A stretch of DNA of 64,000 nt from Metarhizium brunneum (Eukaryota; Ascomycota; Sordariomycetes; Hypocreales; Clavicipitaceae): the NCBI RefSeq assembly GCF_013426205.1, contig NC_089423.1, positions 4,092,001 through 4,156,000 on the forward strand. The letters are read 5' to 3'. The notes beneath the pieces are model-generated. The model made no database searches. It was not told the DNA's origin and worked only from the letters and a program-made list of their open reading frames with translations. A program made the position numbers and the translations under genes. Positions 52,359-63,420 of the stretch are shown here, in pieces; position 1 is the stretch's first letter, and each line of letters starts with the position of its first letter.

Positions 52359-54083
52359 GCTTAAGCCAGCCCAACAATGGGTTTAGACAAAAGCAGAGTG
52401 TGGACTGATGGTCTTCCCGCCGACGTGGGCCGAGCCCTGTATTCGGTTTCTGTGCATTCGAATTCGAATTCAAAGAGAAAGACGATATCGGACTACTGCG
52501 ACGCGGAGAGTGGGGTTTGTGATAGTGTCGGGTCGTATGCCGCGAGTTTGTGTCTGTAGATGCTCTAGCATTAGAGGTTCAGGGTTTTGAAAGAGGTCAA
52601 CTGGTCGTCTTTGCGTAAGTAGGCAAAGGCAACTTGGTGCGAGGTGGTGGTGGCCTATATCGGCTGGAGAGGTGGTTGACAATGAATTTGTGCAAGTAGA
52701 CAGACGTTGTGAGCGAGGTCGATAGAACAGTCGATGGGTATGCCCAGTGCTAAGTGTAAGGCGTCAATGCAGATACAGCTCGCTTACAATGCTACCAGGC
52801 CGTGAACAGGAAGCTGTCGCCAGCTTTGAACAATAAATGCTGGACGGGAAAGTGGTTTCGGTTTGGACGTTGGGGTTTGGGCCGAAGGTCCCTTGGGCGG
52901 CGTCGTCTGCAATCGCACGGCGAAGAGCTGCAGCTTGGCCAGCATCAGCCGACGACTTGTTGGAGCGGATTTTAGAGATGTGCAATTCGAGTAGCGCTTC
53001 TCATGGCTGATTGTCGATATCGATGGCTGTCGATAGGCAAGCGTTGCGACGACCTGGAATGCACCGACAGGCTTGAGGATTGGACATCAATGGAGCCAGG
53101 TACATGTACTGACTGGATGCTGGATTAGTACCCTGGCCTGGTAAGGTAAGCTAACTTCAGTGTTCGGGAGGATGCGCCATTGCCTGGTGGTGGTGCCTGG
53201 CATGTGCACTTTGAGGTCTGGTGGGTGGAGCCCTGGATGGCACCGAGGGGGCACGAAGACGAGAGAGACGACCGGGCAGCGCTTGTGTGGGTCCGGAATT
53301 TCAAACGTCAACGCTGGGATCTGGTCGAATCTGCCATTGATTTACCACTACTACTACTACTCCGTAGTTACTATTAAGGACGAGTTAATTGTATCGGCAA
53401 GCAAGGGAAAGAGGTGGCTCTATTTAAATACCTCTGGTGTTACCACTAAAAGATGGCTTGCGTGCCCCGAGATGACCTGCCAATCTACTTCAGTATCTAA
53501 GTACCTACCTATGTAGGTAGGTAGGTATCTTCTCAAGTGCTCTGTCCTCCTTCTCCCTGCTCTGGCCACCACCAAGAGGAAGAGGGCCCCTTCGACTGAG
53601 GGCTGGCCGCACGACAACAACGCCGTCCATGTTGGCGGGTCATGGCTTTGACAGTCCCGTCGAGAGTCGTCCATGTCTGGTTCATTGCACTCGCGGTGGA
53701 TGCCAGTTGATATAGACGGCTGGGTTGCGGCGAGCGCCTGCAGAGGCCGTATCAAACCAAGCCCCGCCACCGTCTCCATTTTCGCTGATTCCCGACTCGT
53801 CAAATATCAATTCGTAGTACTTGACTGCATCGGAGCAGCCCATTAGTTGGTGACTCGGTAGGCCAGGCCAGGGCTTCCAGTGTTTCTTTGATCCTCCCGG
53901 GGTCCCACGTCGCCGCATCGCCCGCATCGCTGGGGTTCGGCGGGTTCCGGCAGCCACCGCAACAGATGATTCGATTTGGCTCGCTGCCATGTTGTCATCA
54001 ACCCATTGCGTCCGGTGTCTTCTCAACTGGTAATAGAATAATGGAACCGCCAGTGCAATTGTTGAACCCCCCGTCAAGCCCGG
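52359..54083. other. Intergenic upstream of the Rictor gene
   Basis: It contains the Rictor promoter and possibly the small frame listed at 53682. A TACTCCGTA lies at 53358 and a GTACCTACCTATGTAGGTAGGTAGG palindromic run at 53501-53525. No conserved protein was recognised in the remaining frames. Confidence 0.5.
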
Positions 54084-54086
54084 CAT
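53682..54086 (-). CDS. Doubtful small protein with one hydrophobic segment
   Basis: Not recognised. The frame is open from about 54137 but its first ATG is at 54086, giving about 134 residues. The start MPGLTGGSTIALAVPLFYYQ could be a membrane anchor and is followed by a basic RRHRTQW patch. The remainder is rich in Arg, Gly and Ala, without motifs. It lies head-to-head with the uricase gene. A missing upstream exon, or no gene at all, are equally possible. Confidence 0.3.
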   Translation of the reverse strand: MPGLTGGSTIALAVPLFYYQLRRHRTQWVDDNMAASQIESSVAVAAGTRRTPAMRAMRRRGTPGGSKKHWKPWPGLPSHQLMGCSDAVKYYELIFDESGISENGDGGGAWFDTASAGARRNPAVYINWHPPRVQ

Positions 54087-54337
54087 ATAAAGGCGCCACG
54101 GCCTCGACGGCTCTGGCGGCACGTAATCCTCTTCCAAGCTTTAGAGTTCCTGGTTTTGTTCTAGCATCAGGTTGATGTTGAATTTCGGCTTGCTGCTCTG
54201 AATCCTCGGCTGCGTCAATCACTCGAGTTGTGCCCAGTGCTTCCTGCTTGCTCACCCCCTCTGCCGCGTCGATATCCGCATTCAAGTCAAGTGCCATGGG
54301 ACACGAAACCCTCTTGCCCGTCAGAAACAAGTCCAGG

Positions 54338-55323
54338 ATGCCTTACGTCTCTGCCGCCCGTTATGGAAAGGACAATGTCCGCGTCCTCAAAGTCACCCGC
54401 GACCAGACCACTGGGGTTCAGACCGTCACCGAGATGACCGTCTGCTGTCTGCTTGAGGGCGACATTGATACTTCCTACACCGAAGCTGATAACAGCGTCG
54501 TAGTCGCAACCGACTCCATCAAGAACACCACTTTCATCATTGCCAAGCAGCATCCCGTCAACCCTCCGGAGCTGTACGCTTCCATCCTGGGCAACCACTT
54601 CATTCAAAAGTACAGCCATATCCACGTTGCCAATGTCAAGGTCGTCACTCACCGATGGATACGTATGGACGTTGATGGAAAGCCGCACCCGCACAGCTTC
54701 ATCAAGGATGCCGGCGAGACTCGCAACGTCGAGGTCCGTGTGAGCCGCAAGGATGGCATCAGCATCACCAGTTCCATTGTAGGCCTCACCGTCCTCAAGA
54801 GCACGGGTTCTGCCTTCCACGGCTTCATCCGTGACGAGTACACCACTCTGCCCGAGACCTGGGACCGTATTCTGGCCACCGATGTCGACGCCAGCTGGAA
54901 GTGGGCAAAGTTTGCCGACCTCAAGGCGGTGGAAGAGAGCGCTCCCAAGTTTGACAAGGCTTGGGACTCTGCTAGAAATATTACCCTCAAGCTCTTTGCC
55001 GAGGACAACAGCGCCAGTGTCCAGAACACAATGTACAAGATGTGTGAGCAGATCTTGGATGCAGTACCGGAAACTGAAACGGTTGCGTACTCGCTGCCCA
55101 ACAAGCACAACTTTGAACTTGGTACGTATTATTCCTTTTTTCTTCTTTCGTTTCCGAGACTAAAACACCATGGTGCTTGGAATACTCACTGACCTCTCTC
55201 CCTCTCTCTTTGACAGATCTGAGCTGGCACAATGGTCTAAAAAACACGGGCAAAGACGCCGAGGTCTACGTTCCCCAGACCTGCCCCAATGGTCTCATCA
55301 AGTGTGAGGTTTCTCGATCTTAA
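54338..55323 (+). CDS. uaZ: Urate oxidase (uricase)
   Basis: Cofactor-free enzyme that oxidises urate to 5-hydroxyisourate in purine breakdown. Exons 54338-55121 and 55217-55323 give 296 residues. Matching landmarks are AARYGKDNVRVLKV with Lys11, VATDSIKNT with Thr58 and SLPNKHNFELDLSW with His257, which correspond to the catalytic Lys, Thr and His of the Aspergillus enzyme. HPHSFI, SGLTVLK-like and DEYTTLPETWDRILATDVDA segments are also typical. The start at 54338 fits family length; in-frame ATGs at 54296 and further up would add 14 or more residues. The protein ends KCEVSRS, without the usual peroxisomal C-terminal tripeptide. The enzyme is normally peroxisomal, so its location here is open. 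Confidence 0.95.
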
Positions 55324-55833
55324 ATTGCAGGCAGAGCTGTGCAACATGTGAAATGACAATAGCACCGAGTTGGAGTGCTGAACCGCGCCGCGCAAGGGAT
55401 GATAATATCATGATACCTATGAATGCATTGTCACAGTGCCTTTGGCAATCTGTACTGGTCTGTAGCAAATTCTATACGCATACAAACATACACATCATCG
55501 AGTCAAGTCCTGCTTAATACAAGTTGCCGTCTTATTCTTTCTTCATGAGAAGGCGTTTGCATTGCTCGAGTTCCTTCGTTGTCCCAGCATGTTCACGGAC
55601 TCGGCATAGGATGAATCGTATGTGTTAGTTTTCACTTGCGAGGTTTGTGCAAGGCATGTACATTGATGACCGCCAGTAAGCATGGACCTCCCCAAAAAGA
55701 GATAACCGAGGATTTCGCCATTATATTCATGCCCGGCAGCTCGTCAGACATCTTCCGTATAATACAAGTGTTACAAAAAAAAATATGAGCTCGGGCCAAT
55801 CATCTGGCATTTGGAGCGCGAATATGTACTTGC
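55324..55833. other. Intergenic, convergent 3' ends, no gene seen
   Basis: 510 bases lie between the stops of uricase (+) and mitochondrial L13 (-). The stretch is AT-rich in parts (A run near 55777). No coding frame or repeat of note. Confidence 0.6.
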
Positions 55834-56454
55834 TCATAACCGCTTCTTGTCGGACTCTCTAATCTTCTCCACTGCCTGCTGCCAACCTTCGCTGCCAACT
55901 ACAACACCACCGAACCGCACCAAATTATCCTTGTACGGGTGCGCATCGCCCTCAAAGGCCTTCAATCGCGCCAGCCGCTTGTCCCGCAGTCTGTTTTTGG
56001 GCAGCATGCCCCGTACGGCCTTTCGCAAAACCTCGCCGCCTCCATGCTTCTCCATGAGTGCATCCATCGTGAGCTCCTTCAGACTTCCGGGTCGCGTAGT
56101 GTGTCTGTAGTATGACTTTCGCCACATCTTTCGGCCGGTTGTGTGCAGCGCCGCGCAATTCGTCACGACGACATAGTCTCCGCAGTCTGTCGAAGGGTCC
56201 CAGATCGGCTTGTGCTTGCCCATCAGAAGCACGGCTATTCGAGATGCTAACCGTCCCAGAGACGGCGGCGTGACGTCTGGCTGGGTTGTGAGGGTCTGGT
56301 GAGGTTTGGAGGCGGATATTTGATGCCATACCCGTGAATAGGCGAGGCGAGTCTGGCAAAGTGCGAGTTTGGTTAGGAGGCGGCTGCCAACGACGGCTTC
56401 AACAAGATGGCTGGCCAAGAGCGCAAAACTTACCAATCCAAGGGTCTGAGACAT
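55834..56454 (-). CDS. Mitochondrial ribosomal protein uL13m
   Basis: Large-subunit protein of the mitochondrial ribosome, related to bacterial L13 and yeast Mrpl23. Exons in transcript order are 56434-56454 and 55834-56352 and give 179 residues. It starts MSQTLGL|TRLAYSRVWHQ, then shows LGRLASRIAVLLMGKHKPIW, DCGDYVVVTNC, KSYYRHTTRPGSLK and AVRGMLPKNRLRDKRL, all typical of L13. The intron is 81 bases and free of stops, so the unspliced frame also reads through; the splice sites (GTAAGT, TTGCCAG) and the family wording favour splicing. About ten residues between WHQISAS and PPSLGRLAS look longer than usual. Confidence 0.92.
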   Translation of the reverse strand: MSQTLGLVSFALLASHLVEAVVGSRLLTKLALCQTRLAYSRVWHQISASKPHQTLTTQPDVTPPSLGRLASRIAVLLMGKHKPIWDPSTDCGDYVVVTNCAALHTTGRKMWRKSYYRHTTRPGSLKELTMDALMEKHGGGEVLRKAVRGMLPKNRLRDKRLARLKAFEGDAHPYKDNLVRFGGVVVGSEGWQQAVEKIRESDKKRL

Positions 56455-56789
56455 TTTGAATTAGAAGGGCATGCAGGCTCTCGTAAAAAGAGAGGCCGCG
56501 AAAACAGCTGCGCTTTTCAAAAAACACTCAATGGTGCCGGAAACGCCCTGATGAAGCTCTCGTGCCTTTGCTGGGCCACATGTGCAAGCTTGAGGTGAAA
56601 GTTTGATGGCTTAAACCGGGGCTTACTCAGCGTGGGTTGGAGGTCACCTGACAGGGTCAATTGTCACTCCTGCCGGGCATCGGCCGCGGCGGTGCGCCGG
56701 GGACCTGACAAGTCAATTCTCTGAAGCAAGTGGATTTCAAAGCAAGTCAAGTACCCCGTAGTCGACGGTGGTGCTGGAATCGATTTGAA

Positions 56790-56901
56790 ATGCCCGTGAT
56801 GCCAGGCACAGCAACTCGTGTTGTACTATCTGCCTCTCTTGGCCTGCTGGCAGGGTATTCATTTTACCGCTATTACTCTTCGAATAAAACCAGATCTCAA
56901 G
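56790..56901 (+). CDS. Possible alternative first exon of Ccs1 with membrane anchor
   Basis: An ATG at 56790 opens a 37-codon stretch beginning MPVMPGTATRVVLSASLGLL, followed by AGYSFYRYYSS, which looks like a membrane segment. A donor GTTTGA at 56902, a branch-like CTAAT near 56945 and an acceptor CACAG ending at 56968 would remove 67 bases and place GK-MTVDHSFQ of Ccs1 in frame. That isoform would have 287 residues. The donor is weak. If not spliced, this is an upstream frame overlapping the Ccs1 start. Confidence 0.4.
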
Positions 56902-56973
56902 GTTTGATCTCTCTAGTGTCTCGCGCATTTTGGTACAGCAGCGCTAATACAGGCCAAAGCTGGCACAGGCAAA

Positions 56974-58168
56974 ATGACCGTCGACCACTCATTCCAGGTA
57001 TGAGGCTCTGCCATCATGTGGTTGCCACTCTACATGTTGCGCTACTGCATCACGTTGTGAAGATACACGGAAGACTCGTCATTTTGTCGTCCTTGTCCAA
57101 CTCTCTCTCTCTCTCTCTCCTTTCTTTTCCTTCGTTTTTCTCAACCCCGCCCCGCGTTTGCTTCTTCTTTATCACGTTGCATCAAAACACCCAAAGCCCA
57201 CTTGTGAGACGCTTGAATGCTGATGAAACATGTGGCACAACAGACCGTATTCGCGGTGCCATTGTCTTGTAATGGCTGTGTCAAGACAGTTTCAGACTCA
57301 ATTTACAAACTCGGAGGTGTGAGCAAAGTCGAAGGAAGCTTGGAGGATCAGTTAATATCCGTCGAAGGCTTCGGTTAGTCTGTTTTCGTTAGCGCGTCGC
57401 GTCGAGTTTATCTCAACTGACATTCGCCACAAAACCTAGCCGCACCGTCAGCCATCGTTGAAGCCATTCAGGCAACAGGGAGAGATGCAATCCTCCGTGG
57501 ATCCGGCGCATCTGACAGTACGTATTTGAAACCTGATCTTCTTATCACCCCTCTCGGCCATGCCAATTCCGTGGCTTCCGATTCTGAATTCATCTGAACC
57601 CCTTGTGGGTTTCTGGCCAGGAGATTCCTCGTGTTGACATTGGTCGAAACCAGGCGCCGCTGTTAGCATTCTTGAAAGTTTTACAGGGAAATTGCAAAGG
57701 GAGGACGACAATGGAGACCGAGAAGTGAGAGGATTGGCGAGGATGGTTCAGGTCAGTTCTGGGAGAACTCTTGTAGACCTGACTGTCCGAGGACTCGCGC
57801 CAGGCACGTATCGTGCCACAATACGTCAATATGGGGATCTCAAACATGGGGCCAAGTCGACAGGACCTGTCTGGTCTGGGGATCAGTCCGAACGTAATGG
57901 TGTCTTGGGCGATATTGATGTTGGTCAAGATGGGCGAGGTGCTGCCTTTGTTGACCATCCTTTTCGGATTTGGGAGGTGATTGGCCATGCCATGGTTCTA
58001 ACACGACAAAATGAGGCAGCTGGGCCTCTCGAAAATGACGACAACACCGTGGTTGGGGTTATTGCTCGAAGTGCAGGTGTATGGGACAACGATAAGACGG
58101 TATGCTCCTGTACTGGAAAGACACTGTGGGAGGAGAGGAGGGACGAAGTCCGAAAGGGCATGCTGTAG
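56974..58168 (+). CDS. CCS1: Copper chaperone for superoxide dismutase (Ccs1/Lys7)
   Basis: Delivers copper to, and oxidises, Cu/Zn superoxide dismutase in cytosol and mitochondrial intermembrane space. Exons 56974-56997, 57244-57373, 57440-57517 and 57654-58168 give 248 residues, matching yeast (249). Domain 1 is an Atx1-like fold opening MTVDHSFQ-TVFAVPLSCNGCVK, with the copper CxxC at residues 17-20. Domain 2 resembles SOD1 (GRTLVDLTVRGLAPGTY, HGAKSTGPVW, NGVLGDIDV). Domain 3 ends with the CxC pair C228/C230 in TVCSCTGKTLWEERR. Exon 1 encodes only 8 residues. The first intron is long (246 bases) and contains a CT repeat. An alternative upstream start with a membrane anchor is described separately. 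Confidence 0.93.
57100..57119. repeat. CT dinucleotide repeat in Ccs1 intron 1
   Basis: About nine CT units inside the first intron of the Ccs1 gene; part of a longer pyrimidine-rich stretch. Confidence 0.85.
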
Positions 58169-61100
58169 ATGAGTACGTTTTTTGAATGAACTTTTTTTTA
58201 ATTAATTCGAATGATCGTGCAAGCATCGTACAAACATAACACCTGGTAAGCACAATGTGCTGTTGTCTATGAGACATACATCACACATGGATCATGCTAC
58301 GGTTTCGAATTGATGGGTGAGGAATCAAGGTATCGTGATGATAATGCTAAATGTTCAAGGCGCAGCATGCACACAGCCCCTGCTGTTGCAAACGTAGTCA
58401 CTCCTTGATTTACACTTGTGGCATAGTAGCCGAGGGAATGACCGCATAACGTTCATTTCAGTTGACACTGAACCGCATGATATACAAGGTAAATATGCGA
58501 TGAAGTTGGAAATAATCAAGTTGATTGATTGGCTGCCAGAAAAGCACACTTGCGACTTGTCAAGGGACTGTGCCTGTCGATGACACGCCGTATGTATTGT
58601 GATTGCGGGAGCATTGATCTCCCGTGATAATGGCAACGGGAGAATGGCGAGCATTGGGCGGTCTTGGGCCAACTGTCTGCGGTTAGTTTTGATAGTGAAG
58701 CTTGGCGGGCCATCTGAGAGCAGGGGACTTTTAAGAATAAGAAGAAATAATAAAATAAAATACAAAGTTCAATAAAACTAAAAGCAAACATATACTAGTC
58801 CCTTTTAACATATTAGCTTAGTTTGGTTGGGCGTGGCGGTCCATGTAACCCCCATATTGATTCCCCTGTCCTAGGAAGTTAATATATTCTAGGTTAGGTA
58901 GGTACGTACAGATGCTGTTGGACCACATTTGTGTGCGGTGGCACCACAATCGCATGATTTTTGGTCACGCATTGCTTTCGAGGGCATTATCAGATCAGTG
59001 GCTGTAAGAGAAGCAGAAGAAGCACGAAATTTCCTGGTCGTCAGGATTCGAGAATGTTAGAGGTGGCCCCGTCGCAGGGTTGCGTACGCCCACTTGCACC
59101 GACTTCTGTTTCGTCTTGTCATCATGCATCGGTTGACAATGTTTATTCACGGTTGCATGCGGTGTGATGAACGTAGGGTTGCCATCCAGATAGCCATACC
59201 CTGTACCATGGCCGAAAGGCAAGCACGAGGAGAGAGAGGGAAGGTGGGAGGGGACCATCATCCATGGGGGGAAGGGGTTTTTTACATATGTGTGTACTTA
59301 GTATGTAGCTGGCACATAATAGACCAAGTCATTATCAATATCGGTTAGTGCTTGGCAATAACTACCTAGGTACTTAAGTACTTACGTACAGCGATCTTTT
59401 TGGATAACGCGGATGCACATTTGTGATATTTGTGACGTTGGAGCTAGCTTGCATCAACCAAAAGGCTTGGTTTATGGACATGTCTCTCATCACAGTCGAA
59501 TGGATTCATGATGCGAGGTGATGATGCATGTCGGTCACGTATCTTGGCGGGTTAACACAGACCGCCGGCATAATATTGACATGCATGTGCTAGACGATTC
59601 TATTGTTGGAACAGACATGGATGGGATGCGGCCAGGCCAGGTCAGGGGAGGCGCGAGGATTGGAATTGAAAAGAAGACTAGTATTAGTACGTACCTAGGT
59701 AGTACTAGACACAACAGTATGCTATGGCGGCGCTTAGTCACTTAATCCCACTGGACAAACGCTTCAGTCAACACTTGGGAACCCCGCTGACACACGGTGG
59801 ACTTGGGTTCGAAAACGTCATCTTACATGAGGCCTGGCCGCCCCTGCAAATTCTGGACAGTTGGTCTCGAAAGATCCAATGACCTGCCGATGATAGCTCC
59901 ATGGTGAAGAGCTCAAAACCAGGCAAAATATTAGACTAGTCGTCGGTAGAGGTCGGGTGGAAACACGTGCAAGCAATCTGGGCGTTTCTGAAGGCGGCAG
60001 TGCGACAAGCATTGCCTCGACAGACAGCAGACGCCTGGCCAGACTTATACCAGACGGTTTGGTAGCTCTGTACTTGGGCAATTGGGTGGCAAACAGAGGA
60101 GGCCAACGGTACGCGCCGTGGCGGGCGGCCTGGAGGGGGATCGATTGGTGAATTGATGCAGGCGAGGCTGGATTTGCACCAATGACAGCGCCTCGCTAGG
60201 GCCCTGCAGCAGCATGGCACTAGCACTCCGTACTAGCTTGACGCCAAAGCCTGGCACCTGGCCAATGCCCAACGCCACTCAACCGCACCTCGCGGCCCGT
60301 CTCTGGTGAAGAATGGTGTCTTGGAGGGGATAGAGGCAACGAACCGGAGGAAAAAAAACTTGGTGAAAGAGAAAAACTAAGAGGCGCCTTAGATACTGAT
60401 ACAAACGCAGCGTGAGGAAAAGTGTATCACACAGGTTCTATCCAGTGATCGGGTATGGTGAAAATTTAGTTTACAAATGGCCGATAGGGAACCCGTGATA
60501 TGGAGACGGCTGATGACGATACACAGGAGAGTTTATATTACTGCCTGAGCGTCAAAGTCTATACAATAGCCTGTAGAGCCTGTGAATATTTTCTGTCACC
60601 ATTGCATGTAGATGCACTCCGCAGGCTGGCATTCCATGCAAGAAATTTGACAAAGTTTCAATAAACACTAATAAACCCGGCACCTTGAGATTTAAAGCCG
60701 CCCCGAAAGTTCGGGAAGGATTTGACGCACAGGCAGGAGGCAGGGCATGGTTATGTGCCAGGTGATGAATTTGTAATTAGATGGGTTACACTGCAGTCAA
60801 AAGTTTGATGTTCCTGCGTGCTGCGCGCTGCGGTGCCCAGGGCACATGAAAATATTACGTAGCAAGCGCAGTGCGAATACGTCGTACGGACGTGGTACCA
60901 ACGTAGGACGAGCCTTGCCCTTATGCAGTGCTTAGTTGCTTGTCCTGACACAGGATCGGGAACCCGTAAAAGACGATCAAGCCAGCCAGACACCTTGAGC
61001 TGAACATGCTGAGTGGAACCGTGAAGAATTTCGAGACTAATGGCGACCCTCTGTGGTGATATGCTCAAGTGACGAGTCGATGGACTACGTACGTAGTAAC

Positions 61101-63420
61101 CTACATACAGTCTCGTTCTGGTTCCTGGAGTTAAAGTGTCAAACTCGGCACTCCGCGTGTTCGTTTGATCAGTGTGAACGGTGGCGTCTCTTAGCCTCAT
61201 CGATGGCCGTAGTGCTCACATATTTGCCAACCAGCACAGGATCGTCGTCCCTCGACTCCACGACACGTCTCGACGCGACGCCGGTGACACGATATCAAGC
61301 TGGTGAGGGCTCGACGTGGCACCGGAGCCGTGGTGCCGTGTACGTCGAGACTACTTAAAAACACTCGTCATGCTGCCGACGGGGCATCGCAACCGACTAG
61401 GAACACGGACCCGGCGATCATACATCTTGGGCCTGGAGAATGCATTGTGCGCTCTCCGTACACATTCATATTGGCTTGTCAAGTCTGGTGGCGGCGCTTG
61501 ATAAAGCACTGATTGATGCGCGTAAAGGATGGGTGGCCAGGGCAGATCGATGACATTCAGACTCAGAATCCAGTTGGTCTAGATGCCGTCAAGTAGCATT
61601 CGAACCTGCACATGTGGACATTTGGCTCCATAACACTTGGGAACTGGCAGTTGAGCAACGGACATCAGGAACATTAAAGTGCCAGGCATGTGTCTGGTCG
61701 GTACGTACCTGGTTTTAGCGAGTGGCCCCCTTGACCCCGGCACCCCCCGGTTCGAAAAATGAAGACATGGAAGAAGAGGAAAGACTTCCCTCACTTCCTC
61801 CTTCAGACGTCGTCACCCCCTCGCAAGCCTCAACCCCTGGCCGACTGGGTCCCGAATGGACCCGGTGGGCCTGGTTGAAGACAACTGGAAGCACTGGACT
61901 TCAGGGATGGCGGCGCCGCCACGAGACGCCAGACACCAGTTGACACGAGCTCGAGCGCCCAGGTGCTGCTGGCGGTTACGGCGTAATGCATTGTGGCATC
62001 GTGCATCGTGTGTGGTTGCGTGGTGCCCGTGGGTTTCTCAGTCTGCGGTTTGGTCCTGTCGCCTGTCCAAAGTATCTGGGGGTACCTCACTCGCGTAGGC
62101 GCGTACCGTACTGTGCCCAAGTACTCCGCCGTTGCACTAATGTGTATACATACATCAAGTACCTGGGTTCAACCGTGCCGCCAACTTCTCCTTGGCCATG
62201 AGTCCATCCATCCATTCACCATGAATCATCATCCCACTAGTCCCCATGAGTCCAACACCACCGGCTTGGCGGTTCGACCTTGCCAACCTGCCAACCCGCA
62301 TCCTGGGCCACACCGTCTCGCACAATCCATTCGATGTTGCTCGGTCCTTTATCATTCCCGCCTTTCCCATGCTGCAGCCCATTGTGACCCAAGTATTAGT
62401 CGCTCAGACCCATAACTAACGTACGAATAATCTTCTCATCGTGGCTGCCGCCGCTCGCCAGCCCCAGAACGCATCTACGCAATCTGCCTGGGAAGCGTTG
62501 TCCAGTCTTTTCCGTCCTGTCCAGCTTCTGCCCGAATCCCGCCTCGTCTTTAATTTCCACCAGCCACCGTCGCCAGTCGACAGACGATAAGTCGCCAGCT
62601 ATCAACTCTTCCTTGAACCAAAGGCCAAAGGGCGCCTCCCAAAACCCATGAAGTCCTTGACAACACCACCAGGCTTCAAGCAACCCAGCTTATAGGATAC
62701 TTCATCCAGCTCATCAGCCGGTTTCCATCTCCACGGCAGGCAGGGCGCCAATTTGTCCACTTACTACTCTTACTCTGCCTGACAGACGCTCACCTACCAG
62801 TCACGTCCCGAAACTGGCCGCCGGCCGCCGGCCACCGACCCTCGACCACAATCCTCAGTGTCACTACTTGCGTCGCCCTGGAGGCGCCTTTTCTCGAAGG
62901 GCAACGACGAGTCGTCTAACTTTCCTGCCAGCTACCATCTGTTGCCCGCAACCCCGTTGTCAATAGCCTTCCTGGCTGTCTTGTCACATTATCAATTTTC
63001 GCGCCAGATGCGGGTCGCCTAATTCCAGGATTCATTCTTGGCGAGTGGCCAAGAAACCAAGTCTGTGTCGACAAATACTTGGCTTGCTTCGCAGCCTTAC
63101 TGTCACCGTCACACTCCTAGGGTTCGTTGGCACCGCAGGCGGGCTCTTCCTAACCATTATCTTGGGTTCTACAGCACAGCACGCCGACTTCCCCATATTT
63201 TTGTACCAGCACCCCAGCTTGCGAAATCCATTGATAATTTGGAAGGACGGACGAATTGGTGGATATACCTGGAATTTGACGACACTAGCCACCCGCCTCT
63301 TTTGATCTCACTTCCGAGGGAAGCTGTCTGGCGCATAGAGGCAAGATATCTTGGTTTCACAGTCTCCGCAGAATCACCCTCATTGACCGCTGGCGCGTCT
63401 CTGAGTCGAAATAATCCATC
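58169..63420. other. 5 kb intergenic region upstream of noxR, no gene seen
   Basis: It probably contains the noxR leader and promoter. CCTAGGTA palindromes occur at about 59364 and 59694, and an ACTCCGTAC word lies at 60226. Open frames up to 149 codons are without recognisable content, and several overlap in opposite directions. No repeats or tRNA genes were noticed. Confidence 0.5.

Noticed and set aside
61590..61680. A possible minus-strand tRNA (GGTTCGAAT-like B box)
   Set aside because: The bases flanking the loop do not form a T-arm stem and no A box, anticodon arm or acceptor stem fits.
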